Below, in pieces: positions 24,709-32,782 of a stretch of 64,000 nt of DNA. The stretch is from positions 1 through 64,000 of IMG/VR virus record IMGVR_UViG_3300036886_000363. One strand, written 5' to 3'. The notes below the pieces were generated by a model. The model did not search any database. It saw only the letters and a list, made by a program, of their open reading frames with translations, and had not been told where the DNA came from. Numbering within the stretch: position 1 is the stretch's first letter; each line of letters starts with the position of its first letter. A program made the translations under genes and the position numbers. Source of the DNA: a virus.

Positions 24709-24878
24709 TTCTTCCTCCTTAGTTTTGATGATGCGATTCCTGTTGTAACATATTCCGGCAGATATTCCTTCTGCAGGTCTTTCAAATGGAAATAGGAATA
24801 GAGCCTGCTCTTGACTGATTGTTTGGTGAGGACGACCGCTTGATTATCCTCCATCCATGTTGCGAAGTAGACTTTCAC
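24705..24878 (-). CDS. Short DpdA-N-terminus-like protein B (GTG start), 57 aa
   Basis: GTG 24876-24878 overlaps the stop of mini-gene A as GTGA. The product reads VKVYFATWMEDNQAVVLTKQ then SVKSRLYSYFHLKDLQKEYL. It has the same K-[IV]-Y-[FL]-A...RLYSY pattern as the N-terminus of the DpdA gene. The frame is open further up to an ATG at 24935, but that region belongs to gene A. Function unknown; possibly a partner or decoy of DpdA. Confidence 0.6.
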   Translation of the reverse strand: MKVYFATWMEDNQAVVLTKQSVKSRLYSYFHLKDLQKEYLPEYVTTGIASSKLRRKK

Positions 24879-25042
24879 TTCTTCTTCCTTTTTATCTTCT
24901 TTATCTTCTTCCAGATATGGAGAACCCGGCGACATTGATTCTTTGGATCGAGGGCATAGGAAAACATACGATATAACACTCCTGATTTTCTCAGTTGATT
25001 TGAATATTTTGGCTCGCCGCCTCCGACAAAGTAGATTTTCAT
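24875..25042 (-). CDS. Short DpdA-N-terminus-like protein A, 55 aa
   Basis: Starts MKIYFVGGGEPKYSNQLRKS then GVLYRMFSYALDPKN, and ends in a lysine-rich tail (IKKIKRKKK). The MKIYFxG...RMFSYA pattern matches its neighbours and DpdA. It lacks all later DpdA motifs, so it is an N-terminal-domain-only paralogue. Confidence 0.6.
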   Translation of the reverse strand: MKIYFVGGGEPKYSNQLRKSGVLYRMFSYALDPKNQCRRVLHIWKKIKKIKRKKK

Positions 25043-25192
25043 TTATACCTTTTTATAAGATGTTCCCATTCAGCTTTGCCATCTCCAGTTTGGATTTCAA
25101 AAAAGCTGACGAGTTTTGGTTATATACTTCATCCAAATTTCAAGTCTTCCAATATTTTGAATTCCTGACATCCCCGCAAAGTAGATTTTCAT
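25039..25192 (-). pseudogene. Short DpdA-N-terminus-like gene C with an apparent one-base frameshift
   Basis: ATG 25190-25192 overlaps the dpdA stop as ATGA and reads MKIYFAGMSGIQNIGRLEIW, but stops at codon 32 just after a T6 run (25101-25106 area). Removing one T continues FEIQTGDGKAEWEHLIKRYK and ends in ATGA with gene A, so operon spacing supports the longer version. Indel error or true decay cannot be told apart here. Confidence 0.5.
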
Positions 25193-26320
25193 TTGAAGCC
25201 GAAGCCTTCCACCTTCTTGATCTTGAAAGCCCATGGCCATGGAGGCAGATTGTCCTGGAGATCGAGAAAGTATATGATATTCAGTTCATCTCTGAGACGA
25301 TAGTCATTGCTCAATCCGGCTGTCTTAATTAATTCTATGATCCCGTCTTCTTTCCAAGCCGTGATCGGTTTATATCCCATGCCCATCTCGACATATTCTC
25401 TCTGGGCGTCTGCAAGCTCTTTCCCATACCAGCGCTCGCCTTCTTTAGGTTTGTAAGTTTTGGGATCTTCCTGCCGGAACTCACTTTCACCCATCTCAAA
25501 TCCTTTGGCCATAAAGTACTCGAGGATTTCTTTCTGCTCCATCTGAGAATATGTCGAGAAGTGCTGTCCTTCCTCTTTGTCTTTAGGAGATCGATTGGAG
25601 ACATTGATCGTCATCGAGTTCTGCATATAATCATACTTGCCCATTTTTTTCTTTGGGACATAGACAGCTCCGAAGCGCCCGGTCAAAACCCAACTTGTCG
25701 AATCAACAGAATACCATGGAAATCTGAGCATGAGATCAAGAGAGGTCATACCAAAGCCATGGATTTTGACTTTTGGCATTCCCTTGTCGTCACAGATAAA
25801 TTTGGAGAAGAGATTGTCGAGCCATTCTATTAATGAGACATTAGGGATCGGGACCATGCCTCCCAGAGAGACATAATCATAATTGTCCAGGTAATTTGTG
25901 AGGTAGTTTAAAGGCTCGCCATAGTGAAAGCAGGGAATCGGCTTCAATCCGGCATCCTCCATGATCTTCTGATTCTTTAATGTCTGGACGGGATCACCGA
26001 TTGCATCAAGGACAGAATAGTGATCGAGATAATCAATGTGATCCTTGATGAATTGGATATACTCTTGAATATTGATCTCGATCTTTTTTGACCATGCAGA
26101 GTATGCACCCGAGTCTAAAAACAATTCCACCTTTTTCATTTTGCCTCTTTCGTAGACCTCCCAAAGTTTTGTCGCTGGTTGGAGCTTACCTACTTCAATG
26201 CTATAATATGACATAAGTCTTGATGTCATACCGACACTTGCCATCCATCTTTCTTTCAAGCAAATCGATTTCGGCAACTCCACCCGGACGATCTGCATAT
26301 GAAGCAAGATAGAGTTTCAT
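25189..26320 (-). CDS. dpdA: DpdA-like 7-deazaguanine DNA transglycosylase, apparent N-terminal frameshift
   Basis: The main frame (about 370 codons) has phage DpdA/TgtA5 hallmarks: ELFLDSGAYSAWSKK, VLDAIGDPVQTLKNQKIMED, PIPCFHYGEPLNYL, YVSLGGMVPIPNVSL, KVKIHGFGMTSLDLM and RFPWYSVDSTSW. The family swaps guanine in DNA for preQ0-type bases. The natural start is ATG 26318-26320 (ATGA with folE; MKLYLASYADRPGG), which is in another frame. A +1 shift before SVGMTSRLMSYYSIE joins them. It follows queC and folE directly, fitting one modification pathway. Confidence 0.85.
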
Positions 26321-27234
26321 CTTTGTATCCTTGCCATGAATTCATCTTTGCAACCGTTCCGATTTTCCGCAAAGTATCCCCGAACGGCGATGGGTTCATA
26401 AGGGGAATTCCACTTTTTGACTCCTCTCATCTCTTTGCAAAGATGCCGGGCCTTCATGACCAGTACTTGCCCGAGTGGCTTTGTCACTTCTTCAAAATAG
26501 TCAACAACATTATTTATCAATCTCTCTGCAATTTGAAGTCTCCCAGAATAATAGTCAATGACCCGCGCGATCTTGCTTGTTCCCATGATCCATTTATCTG
26601 GAATGTAAGCATAATAATATTCTCCGAAGAAAGGAATCATGTGATGTTCACAATAAGAAAAGAAGTATCCTGAGTCAATGAGCATCTCATTATAAATGAC
26701 TCCATCGATGCCATTTTCAAAAAGAGTTACTTTTGGCATGCGGGCAGGATCATAAGCGCAGAAGAATTCATTATACATCTTTGCGATTCTCTGGGGAGTA
26801 TCTTTGAGCCCGGGCCGATCAGGATCTTCTCCGATAAATTCGAGGATGCGGACAATGTTATCTTCGATGGTGGAATCTGCATCACTGACTTCCCAGAAGT
26901 ATTGAATCCAACCATCAACTTGATTTGCATGATAGGTTGGCAAGGAATCTATAGGAGTTGTTGATTTGATATGCAGGCAGGCAAAATCGTGTTGTGAATA
27001 TCTCTTTCTTGTCTGCCCACTATCAACAACATCATCGACAACAAGAGTCTCTCCCACCCATGCGATTTCTGTCATTGGAATTTGTAATAGATGAGACAGA
27101 TCTATCGCCAATGGGATTCCTCCCCGTGGAACACCATAGATATTTTTGTATGTTCCCCCTGCCTGCATGATTTGCTGTGCAAGCTTTGCCGCATCTCTAT
27201 AAAAGTCGTCCAGACTATAGATAATGTCTATCAT
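26317..27234 (-). CDS. folE: Phosphoribosyltransferase-like domain fused to GTP cyclohydrolase I
   Basis: 305 residues. Residues 1 to about 115 look like a type I phosphoribosyltransferase: YGVPRGGIPLAIDLS and the PRPP loop TLVVDDVVDSGQT (64-75). Residues about 120-305 are FolE: EDPDRPGLKDTPQRIAKMY, FFSYCEHHMIPFFGEYY (zinc Cys195, His198) and KARHLCKEMRGVKK (Cys266). FolE makes dihydroneopterin triphosphate from GTP, the first step to preQ0. The added PRTase domain is unusual and may salvage purine to feed GTP; that is inference. Confidence 0.9.
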   Translation of the reverse strand: MIDIIYSLDDFYRDAAKLAQQIMQAGGTYKNIYGVPRGGIPLAIDLSHLLQIPMTEIAWVGETLVVDDVVDSGQTRKRYSQHDFACLHIKSTTPIDSLPTYHANQVDGWIQYFWEVSDADSTIEDNIVRILEFIGEDPDRPGLKDTPQRIAKMYNEFFCAYDPARMPKVTLFENGIDGVIYNEMLIDSGYFFSYCEHHMIPFFGEYYYAYIPDKWIMGTSKIARVIDYYSGRLQIAERLINNVVDYFEEVTKPLGQVLVMKARHLCKEMRGVKKWNSPYEPIAVRGYFAENRNGCKDEFMARIQR

Positions 27235-27908
27235 TTCTTCACCGGGCTTTCATATTGAATAGGGTCGGTTCTTCCGATATTTGCAAAAGCCTCAAGTCTT
27301 TCCTGACAAGAGCCGCATTTCCCGCAGCTTAGAAATTGATCTTTGTAACAAGTTCTGGTCAGCTCGTAGGGAACAGCAGGAGAGATTCGATATCCCAATT
27401 TTAAGATTGAAGTTTTGTTATCGTAAAGAAAGGGAGCTGAGAGCTGCACCCTTGCTCCGGATCCATCGACGACTGCTTTCTGCATCGAGAAGATAAACTC
27501 TGGTCTGCAATCTTCATAAATGGCATGATCGCCTGCATGAACTCCAACTGCAACAATATCGGCTCCAATCGACCATGCATATCCCATCATGATTGCGACG
27601 AAGATAGTGTTTCTGCCGGGGACGACTGTCTGAGACATCGATGCATCGTTATAATGACCTTCGGGGATATCTCCGCCTGTCTTGAGAAGATTGGATTTGA
27701 AGAGCTGGCCGATGAAGGGGAGATCGATGTTGACAATTTCAGGCAGCTCATAAAACTTCGCGATCTTTTCAGCTGCCTCTGTCTCGTATTTGTTGTGCTT
27801 GCTCCCATAATTAAAATTGACAGGGTGTATCTCCGCTCCGAGATGTCTAAAATACCCACAAAGAGTAGCACTGTCCATACCGCCGGATAGACCTAACACT
27901 ACTTTCAT
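27231..27908 (-). CDS. queC: QueC, 7-cyano-7-deazaguanine (preQ0) synthase
   Basis: 225 residues. PP-loop ATPase motif VLGLSGGMDSATL at residues 4-16, TVVPGRNTIFVAIMMGYA in the middle and the C-terminal zinc site RTCYKDQFLSCGKCGSCQER. It converts carboxy-deazaguanine to preQ0 with ATP and ammonia. Ribosome site ATAGGAGGCAG; first gene after the promoter at 27946. Confidence 0.95.
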   Translation of the reverse strand: MKVVLGLSGGMDSATLCGYFRHLGAEIHPVNFNYGSKHNKYETEAAEKIAKFYELPEIVNIDLPFIGQLFKSNLLKTGGDIPEGHYNDASMSQTVVPGRNTIFVAIMMGYAWSIGADIVAVGVHAGDHAIYEDCRPEFIFSMQKAVVDGSGARVQLSAPFLYDNKTSILKLGYRISPAVPYELTRTCYKDQFLSCGKCGSCQERLEAFANIGRTDPIQYESPVKK

Positions 27909-27945
27909 ATCTCTGCCTCCTATATAATGTTTGATATTTGATTAT

Positions 27946-27969
27946 ATTATATCATGATTTTTTGCTGTG
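27946..27969 (-). promoter_or_regulatory. Leftward promoter, TATAAT with CACAG box 13 bp upstream
   Basis: On the minus strand CACAG (27965-27969), 13 bp, TATAAT (27946-27951), then ATAATC. It drives queC-folE-dpdA and possibly the whole clamp-polymerase operon. Same arrangement as at 15.68, 32.79 and 37.35 kb. Confidence 0.75.
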
Positions 27970-27972
27970 CGA

Positions 27973-28006
27973 TAAAATAAAAAGGGGGAGCATCAATGTG
28001 CTCCCC
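27973..28006 (-). terminator. Intrinsic terminator after the 28.0-28.6 kb gene
   Basis: Minus-strand hairpin: GGGGAGCA (27999-28006) pairs with TGCTCCCC (27985-27992) around a six-base loop, followed by CTTTTTATTTTATC. It ends the short transcript from the 28.68-kb promoter just before the queC promoter. Confidence 0.85.
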
Positions 28007-28037
28007 TCTCTTCAGATAGAGGCACAATCACGAATAT

Positions 28038-28610
28038 TTACTTTATGCTGTATTCACCCTTCTCACTCTTGACGAATTTGACCTTCTTTTCCTTTTCCAT
28101 GCGGGTCTGTTTCTTGCCGCCGATCTGGACTTGAACCGTCTTTGCCATCTTCGCCTCTTCCCTGTCAGGAAACTTCTTGACAAGCGCGGCCAGGATCTTC
28201 TCTTTGGTGATCGGACCTTTCTCTTTGATGATCTCAAGAATTGATTCGATGACTCCCGGGCCTTTGTCAGCTTTCTTCTCGCCCTTCTTGCCTGCTGCCT
28301 TTTTCTTTCCCTTTGTCTTGCCGTCGCCTGCTTCGGGTGTGCCTGCTTCAGCTGCCTTTGCGGCTTTCTCTTCCATCTCGAGAACGAGGTTGTTGAATGC
28401 CAGAGCTTCTTTCGGGCCGGGGAACTTGCCTTCGACATCGGGGATAACTCCCATCGCGTCCATGAACTTTTTGAGGATGACTTCTTTCTCTGCTCCAACG
28501 AGTTCGATCAAGGCCAACTTATTGGCTTCGAGGATCCCACTTTTGTTGAGGGCGGTTACTGCCACTCTCAAATCCTTAAACTTTACATCAACCACTGCTG
28601 TCTTTCCCAT
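28038..28610 (-). CDS. Hypothetical basic protein with winged-helix-like C-terminus
   Basis: Start at ATG 28608-28610 (MGKTAVVDVKFKDLRVAVTA) behind AAAGGAG; 190 residues. An acidic/helical N-domain is joined by a lysine-alanine linker (KTKGKKKAAGKKGEKKADKG) to ILEIIKEKGPITKEKILAAL, which reads like a winged-helix module, ending in VKFVKSEKGEYSIK. It has its own promoter and terminator, suggesting high expression. A nucleoid-like or DNA-binding role is likely but not proven. Confidence 0.72.
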   Translation of the reverse strand: MGKTAVVDVKFKDLRVAVTALNKSGILEANKLALIELVGAEKEVILKKFMDAMGVIPDVEGKFPGPKEALAFNNLVLEMEEKAAKAAEAGTPEAGDGKTKGKKKAAGKKGEKKADKGPGVIESILEIIKEKGPITKEKILAALVKKFPDREEAKMAKTVQVQIGGKKQTRMEKEKKVKFVKSEKGEYSIK

Positions 28611-28681
28611 AATCTTTTCTCCTTTCATCTTTTGTCTGGTTTGAATTTCTGTATCGCCTGTACCTCTCTGATCTTGAATAT

Positions 28682-28705
28682 ATTATATCATGCGGTTTGG
28701 CCAAT
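28682..28705 (-). promoter_or_regulatory. Leftward promoter of the single-gene unit at 28 kb
   Basis: Minus strand GCATGATATAATATATTC with TATAAT at 28682-28687. The CACAG box is replaced by CATTG at about the same distance, so this is a variant of the class. It lies 72 bp upstream of the gene start. Confidence 0.6.
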
Positions 28706-28736
28706 GCGATATTTTTGTTTGGTGTCGGTTTGTACT

Positions 28737-30299
28737 CTACAAAACATCAAGAAATTTATGTAGTTGTAGAGAAATTACCACTCCTTTTTTCTTGAGCATG
28801 TTCACTTTGTCCATCCATCCTACAAGGATTTTTGGATCGAGCTTGTCATGAGAGGGTGAAAAGGCAAATCGACAGCCTTGATGTCTGAAAAGATGGACAA
28901 TATAAAGAGCATCTTCGAAGTCAGCCCAATCTGCAATAACAAATTTAATGAAAGATTCTCTGCCTAAGTTTTCAAAGTTTTTAACCCACTTATAATGACT
29001 CATTCCGCTTGATGGACCTTTCCAATCTGCGACATAATGGATCCCCGGATATGGATGCATATAGATCGAGCCATTGGTTTCAATCGAGACTTGAAATTTA
29101 TCCATGAAAAGTTCTTTAGCAACCATGATAATATCTGATTGCAGAAGGGGCTCGCCTCCTGTGATAGTAATGTTTGTATTCCCGAAGGAGACAGTCTTTT
29201 TGAGAACATCATCGATTGACATCTCTTGCCCGGCGGTCTCATCTTGAGCATAAGGGGTATCGCAATTATGAACCCACATATAATCAAGCAAAAAACTATT
29301 ATAAGGAGAACAAGACAAATTATACACTTTCAATAGATTTGGCCTCAGAGAAGGAGGATAATTATTCCTATTAATTTCCTTGATTGAAAGGATTTTAAGT
29401 CCATTTATTGCAGATAATTTTTTGCCGTCTTTTCTATTATTTTTCCAAAAGTTATATCCTATTTCATGGGTAGAATAATGACAAGATTCACATTCAACTT
29501 TTAGATTTTCTGAAGAATCATTTTTTCTATTGCTGTCTTTATGATGAACATCTAAAGACTTCTTTCTTTTGCAAATAGAACATTCTTTTATTTTTCCTTC
29601 TTTTATATCTTGTTTTAATTTATCATAATTGGGTGTTTTTGATCCTCCACTCCAATTAGGATTTTTGTCTCCCATTTTTGGTAAGGATTGTTTTTTTCTT
29701 AATTCTTCTTTTTGTTTTTTTGAAAGAGAATTATAAGGAGAAATATAAGTTCCTTCTTCTTGTTTCTTTTTAATTGTGTTGCTAATTTTTTTTCCAGAGA
29801 TACTATAGTTAGTGTTTTCAATAGATTTTTTCTTAATATCATTGTCTTTCATCGGATTTTTAATTCCTGTTATTCTAAATGATAATTTATCCTTGAAATT
29901 AGAATGATAGATTTCGTTCCCTATTTGTAAATCTTTAGCTTTCTTTATTCCTTGAGTTGTAAAAAAGGGATGCTCTTCAGTTACATAATACTCGTGTTTT
30001 TCTATTTTTATTCTTAACCAAGAATTAACCTCTCTAACAATGATATTTGTAATTTCTGTTTCTACCAAATTCTTTTCTTTATCAAAGGTCAATAATTTAT
30101 CTCCAACTTCAACATTATATATTTTTTTGTTGGGTTTGGAAGACAGAATGACTTTAGGGACATGGCGTCCTGGCATAACCCCAAAACAGTAACTACATTT
30201 CAGATTGCAGCCCGCGAGACGGATGAAGGTACAAAGACTCCCTTGATGTGAGGCAGAGATTTCCCCATTGATGCTACTAAAAATACTATGAACTTTCAT
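28737..30299 (-). CDS. queE: QueE (7-carboxy-7-deazaguanine synthase) interrupted by an intein
   Basis: 520 codons. The exteins form a 212-residue radical-SAM enzyme: KVHSIFSSINGEISASHQGS, the 4Fe-4S motif CNLKCSY then CDTPYAQDE after splicing, and NTNITITGGEPLLQSD. QueE converts carboxytetrahydropterin to carboxy-deazaguanine. The intein (residues 38-345) splits the CxxxCxxC motif before its third cysteine, so no active enzyme can form until splicing. First cysteines are Cys31 and Cys35; the third is Cys346. Confidence 0.93.
   Translation of the reverse strand: MKVHSIFSSINGEISASHQGSLCTFIRLAGCNLKCSYCFGVMPGRHVPKVILSSKPNKKIYNVEVGDKLLTFDKEKNLVETEITNIIVREVNSWLRIKIEKHEYYVTEEHPFFTTQGIKKAKDLQIGNEIYHSNFKDKLSFRITGIKNPMKDNDIKKKSIENTNYSISGKKISNTIKKKQEEGTYISPYNSLSKKQKEELRKKQSLPKMGDKNPNWSGGSKTPNYDKLKQDIKEGKIKECSICKRKKSLDVHHKDSNRKNDSSENLKVECESCHYSTHEIGYNFWKNNRKDGKKLSAINGLKILSIKEINRNNYPPSLRPNLLKVYNLSCSPYNSFLLDYMWVHNCDTPYAQDETAGQEMSIDDVLKKTVSFGNTNITITGGEPLLQSDIIMVAKELFMDKFQVSIETNGSIYMHPYPGIHYVADWKGPSSGMSHYKWVKNFENLGRESFIKFVIADWADFEDALYIVHLFRHQGCRFAFSPSHDKLDPKILVGWMDKVNMLKKKGVVISLQLHKFLDVL
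29265..30188 (-). mobile_element. Intein with HNH homing endonuclease in QueE
   Basis: About 308 residues. It begins CFGVMPGRHVPKVILSSKP (block A with Cys1), has block B VTEEHPFFTTQGIKKAKDLQ, an HNH domain (CSICKRKKSLDVHHKDSNRK ... VECESCHYSTHE) and ends DYMWVHN followed by Cys+1, the standard His-Asn/Cys splice junction. Also AT-richer than the exteins. All residues needed for splicing are present, so it is probably active. Confidence 0.93.
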
Positions 30300-30300
30300 T

Positions 30301-30477
30301 TTATGCTCTCCCTATTATTTGCTTTTCTACTCCCTTTTGTACTCTTTTAATATACTCCATAGTTTTTACTTGATTTGCCAGTATGTCTAACCAAGGCTTT
30401 AGTTCACAATTGTCCTTGTGTTTTTCTAACATTTCTTTTGATTCTCTAATGGCATCTTCTATCGACTCATTTTTCAT
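30301..30477 (-). CDS. Hypothetical helical protein, 58 aa
   Basis: Starts MKNESIEDAIRESKEMLEKH at ATG 30475-30477 and ends at TAA 30301-30303 right before queE. All helix, charged (MEYIKRVQKGVEKQIIGRA at the end). Overlaps the zinc-protein gene by 11 nt. No family recognised. Confidence 0.65.
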   Translation of the reverse strand: MKNESIEDAIRESKEMLEKHKDNCELKPWLDILANQVKTMEYIKRVQKGVEKQIIGRA

Positions 30478-30670
30478 TTTTGTGTCCTCTCCTCAGACAA
30501 TCTTTCGTGATACAATTGCCCTCTGGATCAACCTGAATATGACCGCATCCTTCGCAAATTACACACGCAGCCATATCCTTTGCCCAGTCCTCAGGTTTGG
30601 TTATTCCTTTCATATCTCCAAAATCTTGCCTGAAAATTTTCTCAGAACATTGCTTGCAATAATCGCTCAT
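30467..30670 (-). CDS. Zinc-finger protein, 67 aa
   Basis: Start by ATGA overlap at 30670: MSDYCKQCSEKIFRQDFGDM. Cysteine pairs YCKQC, CVICEGCGHIQV and NCITKDC would bind one or two zincs. The middle (GITKPEDWAKDMAACVICEG) is typical of phage CxxC proteins with a treble-clef-like end. Function unknown. Confidence 0.7.
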   Translation of the reverse strand: MSDYCKQCSEKIFRQDFGDMKGITKPEDWAKDMAACVICEGCGHIQVDPEGNCITKDCLRRGHKNEK

Positions 30671-30876
30671 GATTTGTGACTCCTGATTCCCCTGACTTGT
30701 TGAATGGCAAACCATACTGAGACAAAAAGCATTCCCCATTGCTCGGCTGTCCACTCTGCATATAACCAAAATGGTGCCCCGCAAAGTCCGCAGATGAATC
30801 CTTGCCTATATCTCTTCCCTGCCAGAAGCCAGATCGAGAGACAAGAACAAATTACAATCCCTGTCTGACAGATCAT
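30667..30876 (-). CDS. Small membrane protein (two or three spans), 69 aa
   Basis: Starts MICQTGIVICSCLSIWLLAG and continues RYRQGFICGLCGAPFWLYAE then MLFVSVWFAIQQVRGIRS. The layout (helix, RxxGF loop, W-rich helix, helix, NxRG-like end) recalls half-size PnuC-like proteins common in phages, but this is a weak resemblance. ATGA overlap with queD. Confidence 0.6.
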   Translation of the reverse strand: MICQTGIVICSCLSIWLLAGKRYRQGFICGLCGAPFWLYAEWTAEQWGMLFVSVWFAIQQVRGIRSHKS

Positions 30877-31235
30877 GGGATTACCTCGCAGAAACTATTC
30901 TCTGTTTCCTTGAGAATAATCTTTTGGATATAAACACCCTGATTCATGAAAGGGCCAATCAACATATTAACAATATGGTTGGCCAGCAATTCGGATGTTG
31001 GAATAAAATGGACAACCTCATTGAGAACCTTATGATCGAATTGATCGATGACATTCTCTTCAACAATCTTTTTCAGATCGGCATAATCCATTACCATCCC
31101 ATTTTGAAGCATACCTGCAATTTCAACGATCAACTCCCAGCGATGGCCATGGAGATTCTTGCATTTGCCCGGGTGATCCGGCAGGAAATGTGCCGCCTCA
31201 AAAGTAAACCTTCTACTTATTTTTGTTTTTGACAT
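30873..31235 (-). CDS. queD: QueD, 6-carboxytetrahydropterin synthase
   Basis: 120 residues. FTFEAAHFLPDHPGKCKNLH followed by GHRWELIVE carries the zinc histidines and catalytic cysteine; VMDYADLKKIVEENVIDQFD with HKVLNE and a late Glu (LKETENSF) complete the fold. It converts dihydroneopterin triphosphate to carboxytetrahydropterin, the substrate of QueE encoded nearby. Confidence 0.94.
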   Translation of the reverse strand: MSKTKISRRFTFEAAHFLPDHPGKCKNLHGHRWELIVEIAGMLQNGMVMDYADLKKIVEENVIDQFDHKVLNEVVHFIPTSELLANHIVNMLIGPFMNQGVYIQKIILKETENSFCEVIP

Positions 31236-32764
31236 TAATCCTCCTCCTTTCTATTCCACTCTGAATCGAGAAATGGCTGGCCAAGTTTTAATTGTTGCAA
31301 GACGATGACCTGCCCTTTCTCTATTCCCTCATCATGACGATGAACGAGAATTTCAAACCTTATCATCCCCCGTTTTTTCTCTTGCTCTGTCTGGTTAAGA
31401 GTTATGTCCATATCAACATGCTGGAGCTTCTTGATATTTCCACCAGTATGTTTTTGCTTCATGTTTTTACTTTCTTCTGATCCTCTATTTCCTTGATTGC
31501 AATTAACAAAGAGAAGATGCAATAATCCTGCCAGACCTTTTGATCTCTTCCATTTACGATTCTCATCTTCAAGCTCATTTGCTACTTCTGCAGCTGTGAT
31601 ATCGAGATAATCAAAGAGGACGACATCGGCATCAAATCCTTGTCGTCTTAAATTCTCAAGCTCTGCAATCGCTTCATCTAATCCGGCAGTGAAAGCCGGA
31701 AAGCAACGAAGGCGAAGATTGTCTCCAAAAAGTTTCTTGAATGTTTTGACCTTCTTTTTAATTGCCTCCGGAGATAGATTTTCCTTTTGGTATTGTGTTT
31801 GCCACCATGATGTCGGTTGATAATCTTTTGTTTTTAATTTGCGACATGCAGTGCATGGCTTGTAATCCATATCTTTTGTATAGGTAGGAAGTTCATCTGC
31901 ACTATTCAAGAGAGTGATTTTGTTTTCTCTTTCTGTTTTAGTGCAGGTTCCTTTTTGATTTCTCTTGCAGTCAAAGACAGGGAAGGCATATTCTCCTCCG
32001 TTCTCTGCCATTGCCGTCATTTTTTTGTAGACTCTTTTTTTATAAACAGTTTTATTCATCTCAAATGAGAAAATAGCAACCTTGAGACCAGCGCAAAGAG
32101 CATGGAACCCGATTTCCCATTCATAGAAAGACTTCCCCTTTTTTGCGGAACCCATGATTGAGACAAACCAGCCTCTCTGCAACCATCCTATCAGATCGCC
32201 CAGAGGCCCGGGCAGCTTGAACAATTTGTTTTCTTCATCTTCATCAAAAGTTTTATCTATCTCCGACTCATCAAGAGGATTTATCCATTGACTCACATTC
32301 TGGGCAACTTTGCCATAATTAAAAAGTGTCTCCTCTGCTTTTGTAAAATTGCCTTCGAGTCTGTATCCCTCAATTGTCTTTTGTAAAATTTCCAGACTTC
32401 GATCTCTGCAGAAAGTAACGGTCTCATCAAATCGCAACTCTTTATTAAAAGGGTAAGAATCTTGATTGTCAGAAATATATTGGTCAGAAAGACTTTGAAG
32501 GAAAGACTCCATGATCTCCAGTTCTGCTGCTTTGAGCTTTGCCGTCTTCGCATAAAAGATCGACTCAAAATCTTTCCCGGGAGCAGCTTTATATTTTTTA
32601 TAATACTCGAGGATCCATTGTGAGATTTTTCGAATATAATCTACCTTGAAATGTTTGGGATCGATCATTAAGTGAGTATCTCTGAGATAGTCAGAGCTGA
32701 CAATCATTGCTGTCAGAATGCGTTTCTCGATATCAGAATTTACTTCGATGCGGCTGTATTCCAT
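31235..32764 (-). CDS. DnaB-like replicative helicase
   Basis: 509 residues. N-terminal helical domain to about 165, then a RecA-type motor: FVSIMGSAKKGKSFYEWEIG (Walker A 205-212), KVAIFSFEMNKTVYKKRVYK, ADVVLFDYLDITAAE (Walker B) and FVNCNQGNRGSEE. A cysteine-bearing insert (DCKRNQKGTCTKTE and KPCTACRKLK) between strands suggests an extra zinc module, seen in some phage DnaB proteins. It would unwind the fork ahead of DnaE. First gene after a 32.79-kb promoter. Confidence 0.85.
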   Translation of the reverse strand: MEYSRIEVNSDIEKRILTAMIVSSDYLRDTHLMIDPKHFKVDYIRKISQWILEYYKKYKAAPGKDFESIFYAKTAKLKAAELEIMESFLQSLSDQYISDNQDSYPFNKELRFDETVTFCRDRSLEILQKTIEGYRLEGNFTKAEETLFNYGKVAQNVSQWINPLDESEIDKTFDEDEENKLFKLPGPLGDLIGWLQRGWFVSIMGSAKKGKSFYEWEIGFHALCAGLKVAIFSFEMNKTVYKKRVYKKMTAMAENGGEYAFPVFDCKRNQKGTCTKTERENKITLLNSADELPTYTKDMDYKPCTACRKLKTKDYQPTSWWQTQYQKENLSPEAIKKKVKTFKKLFGDNLRLRCFPAFTAGLDEAIAELENLRRQGFDADVVLFDYLDITAAEVANELEDENRKWKRSKGLAGLLHLLFVNCNQGNRGSEESKNMKQKHTGGNIKKLQHVDMDITLNQTEQEKKRGMIRFEILVHRHDEGIEKGQVIVLQQLKLGQPFLDSEWNRKEED

Positions 32765-32782
32765 ATCTCTCCTTTTGCTTAT

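Noticed and set aside
24879-24935. ATG start at 24935 for mini-gene B
   Set aside because: It would add an acidic segment fully inside mini-gene A; the GTG at 24878 has the GTGA overlap and gives the family-like start.
28043-28498. Arg/Lys/Ser-rich frame inside the 28-kb gene
   Set aside because: An out-of-frame shadow of the lysine/alanine-rich linker gene; the chosen frame has a proper ribosome site, promoter and terminator.
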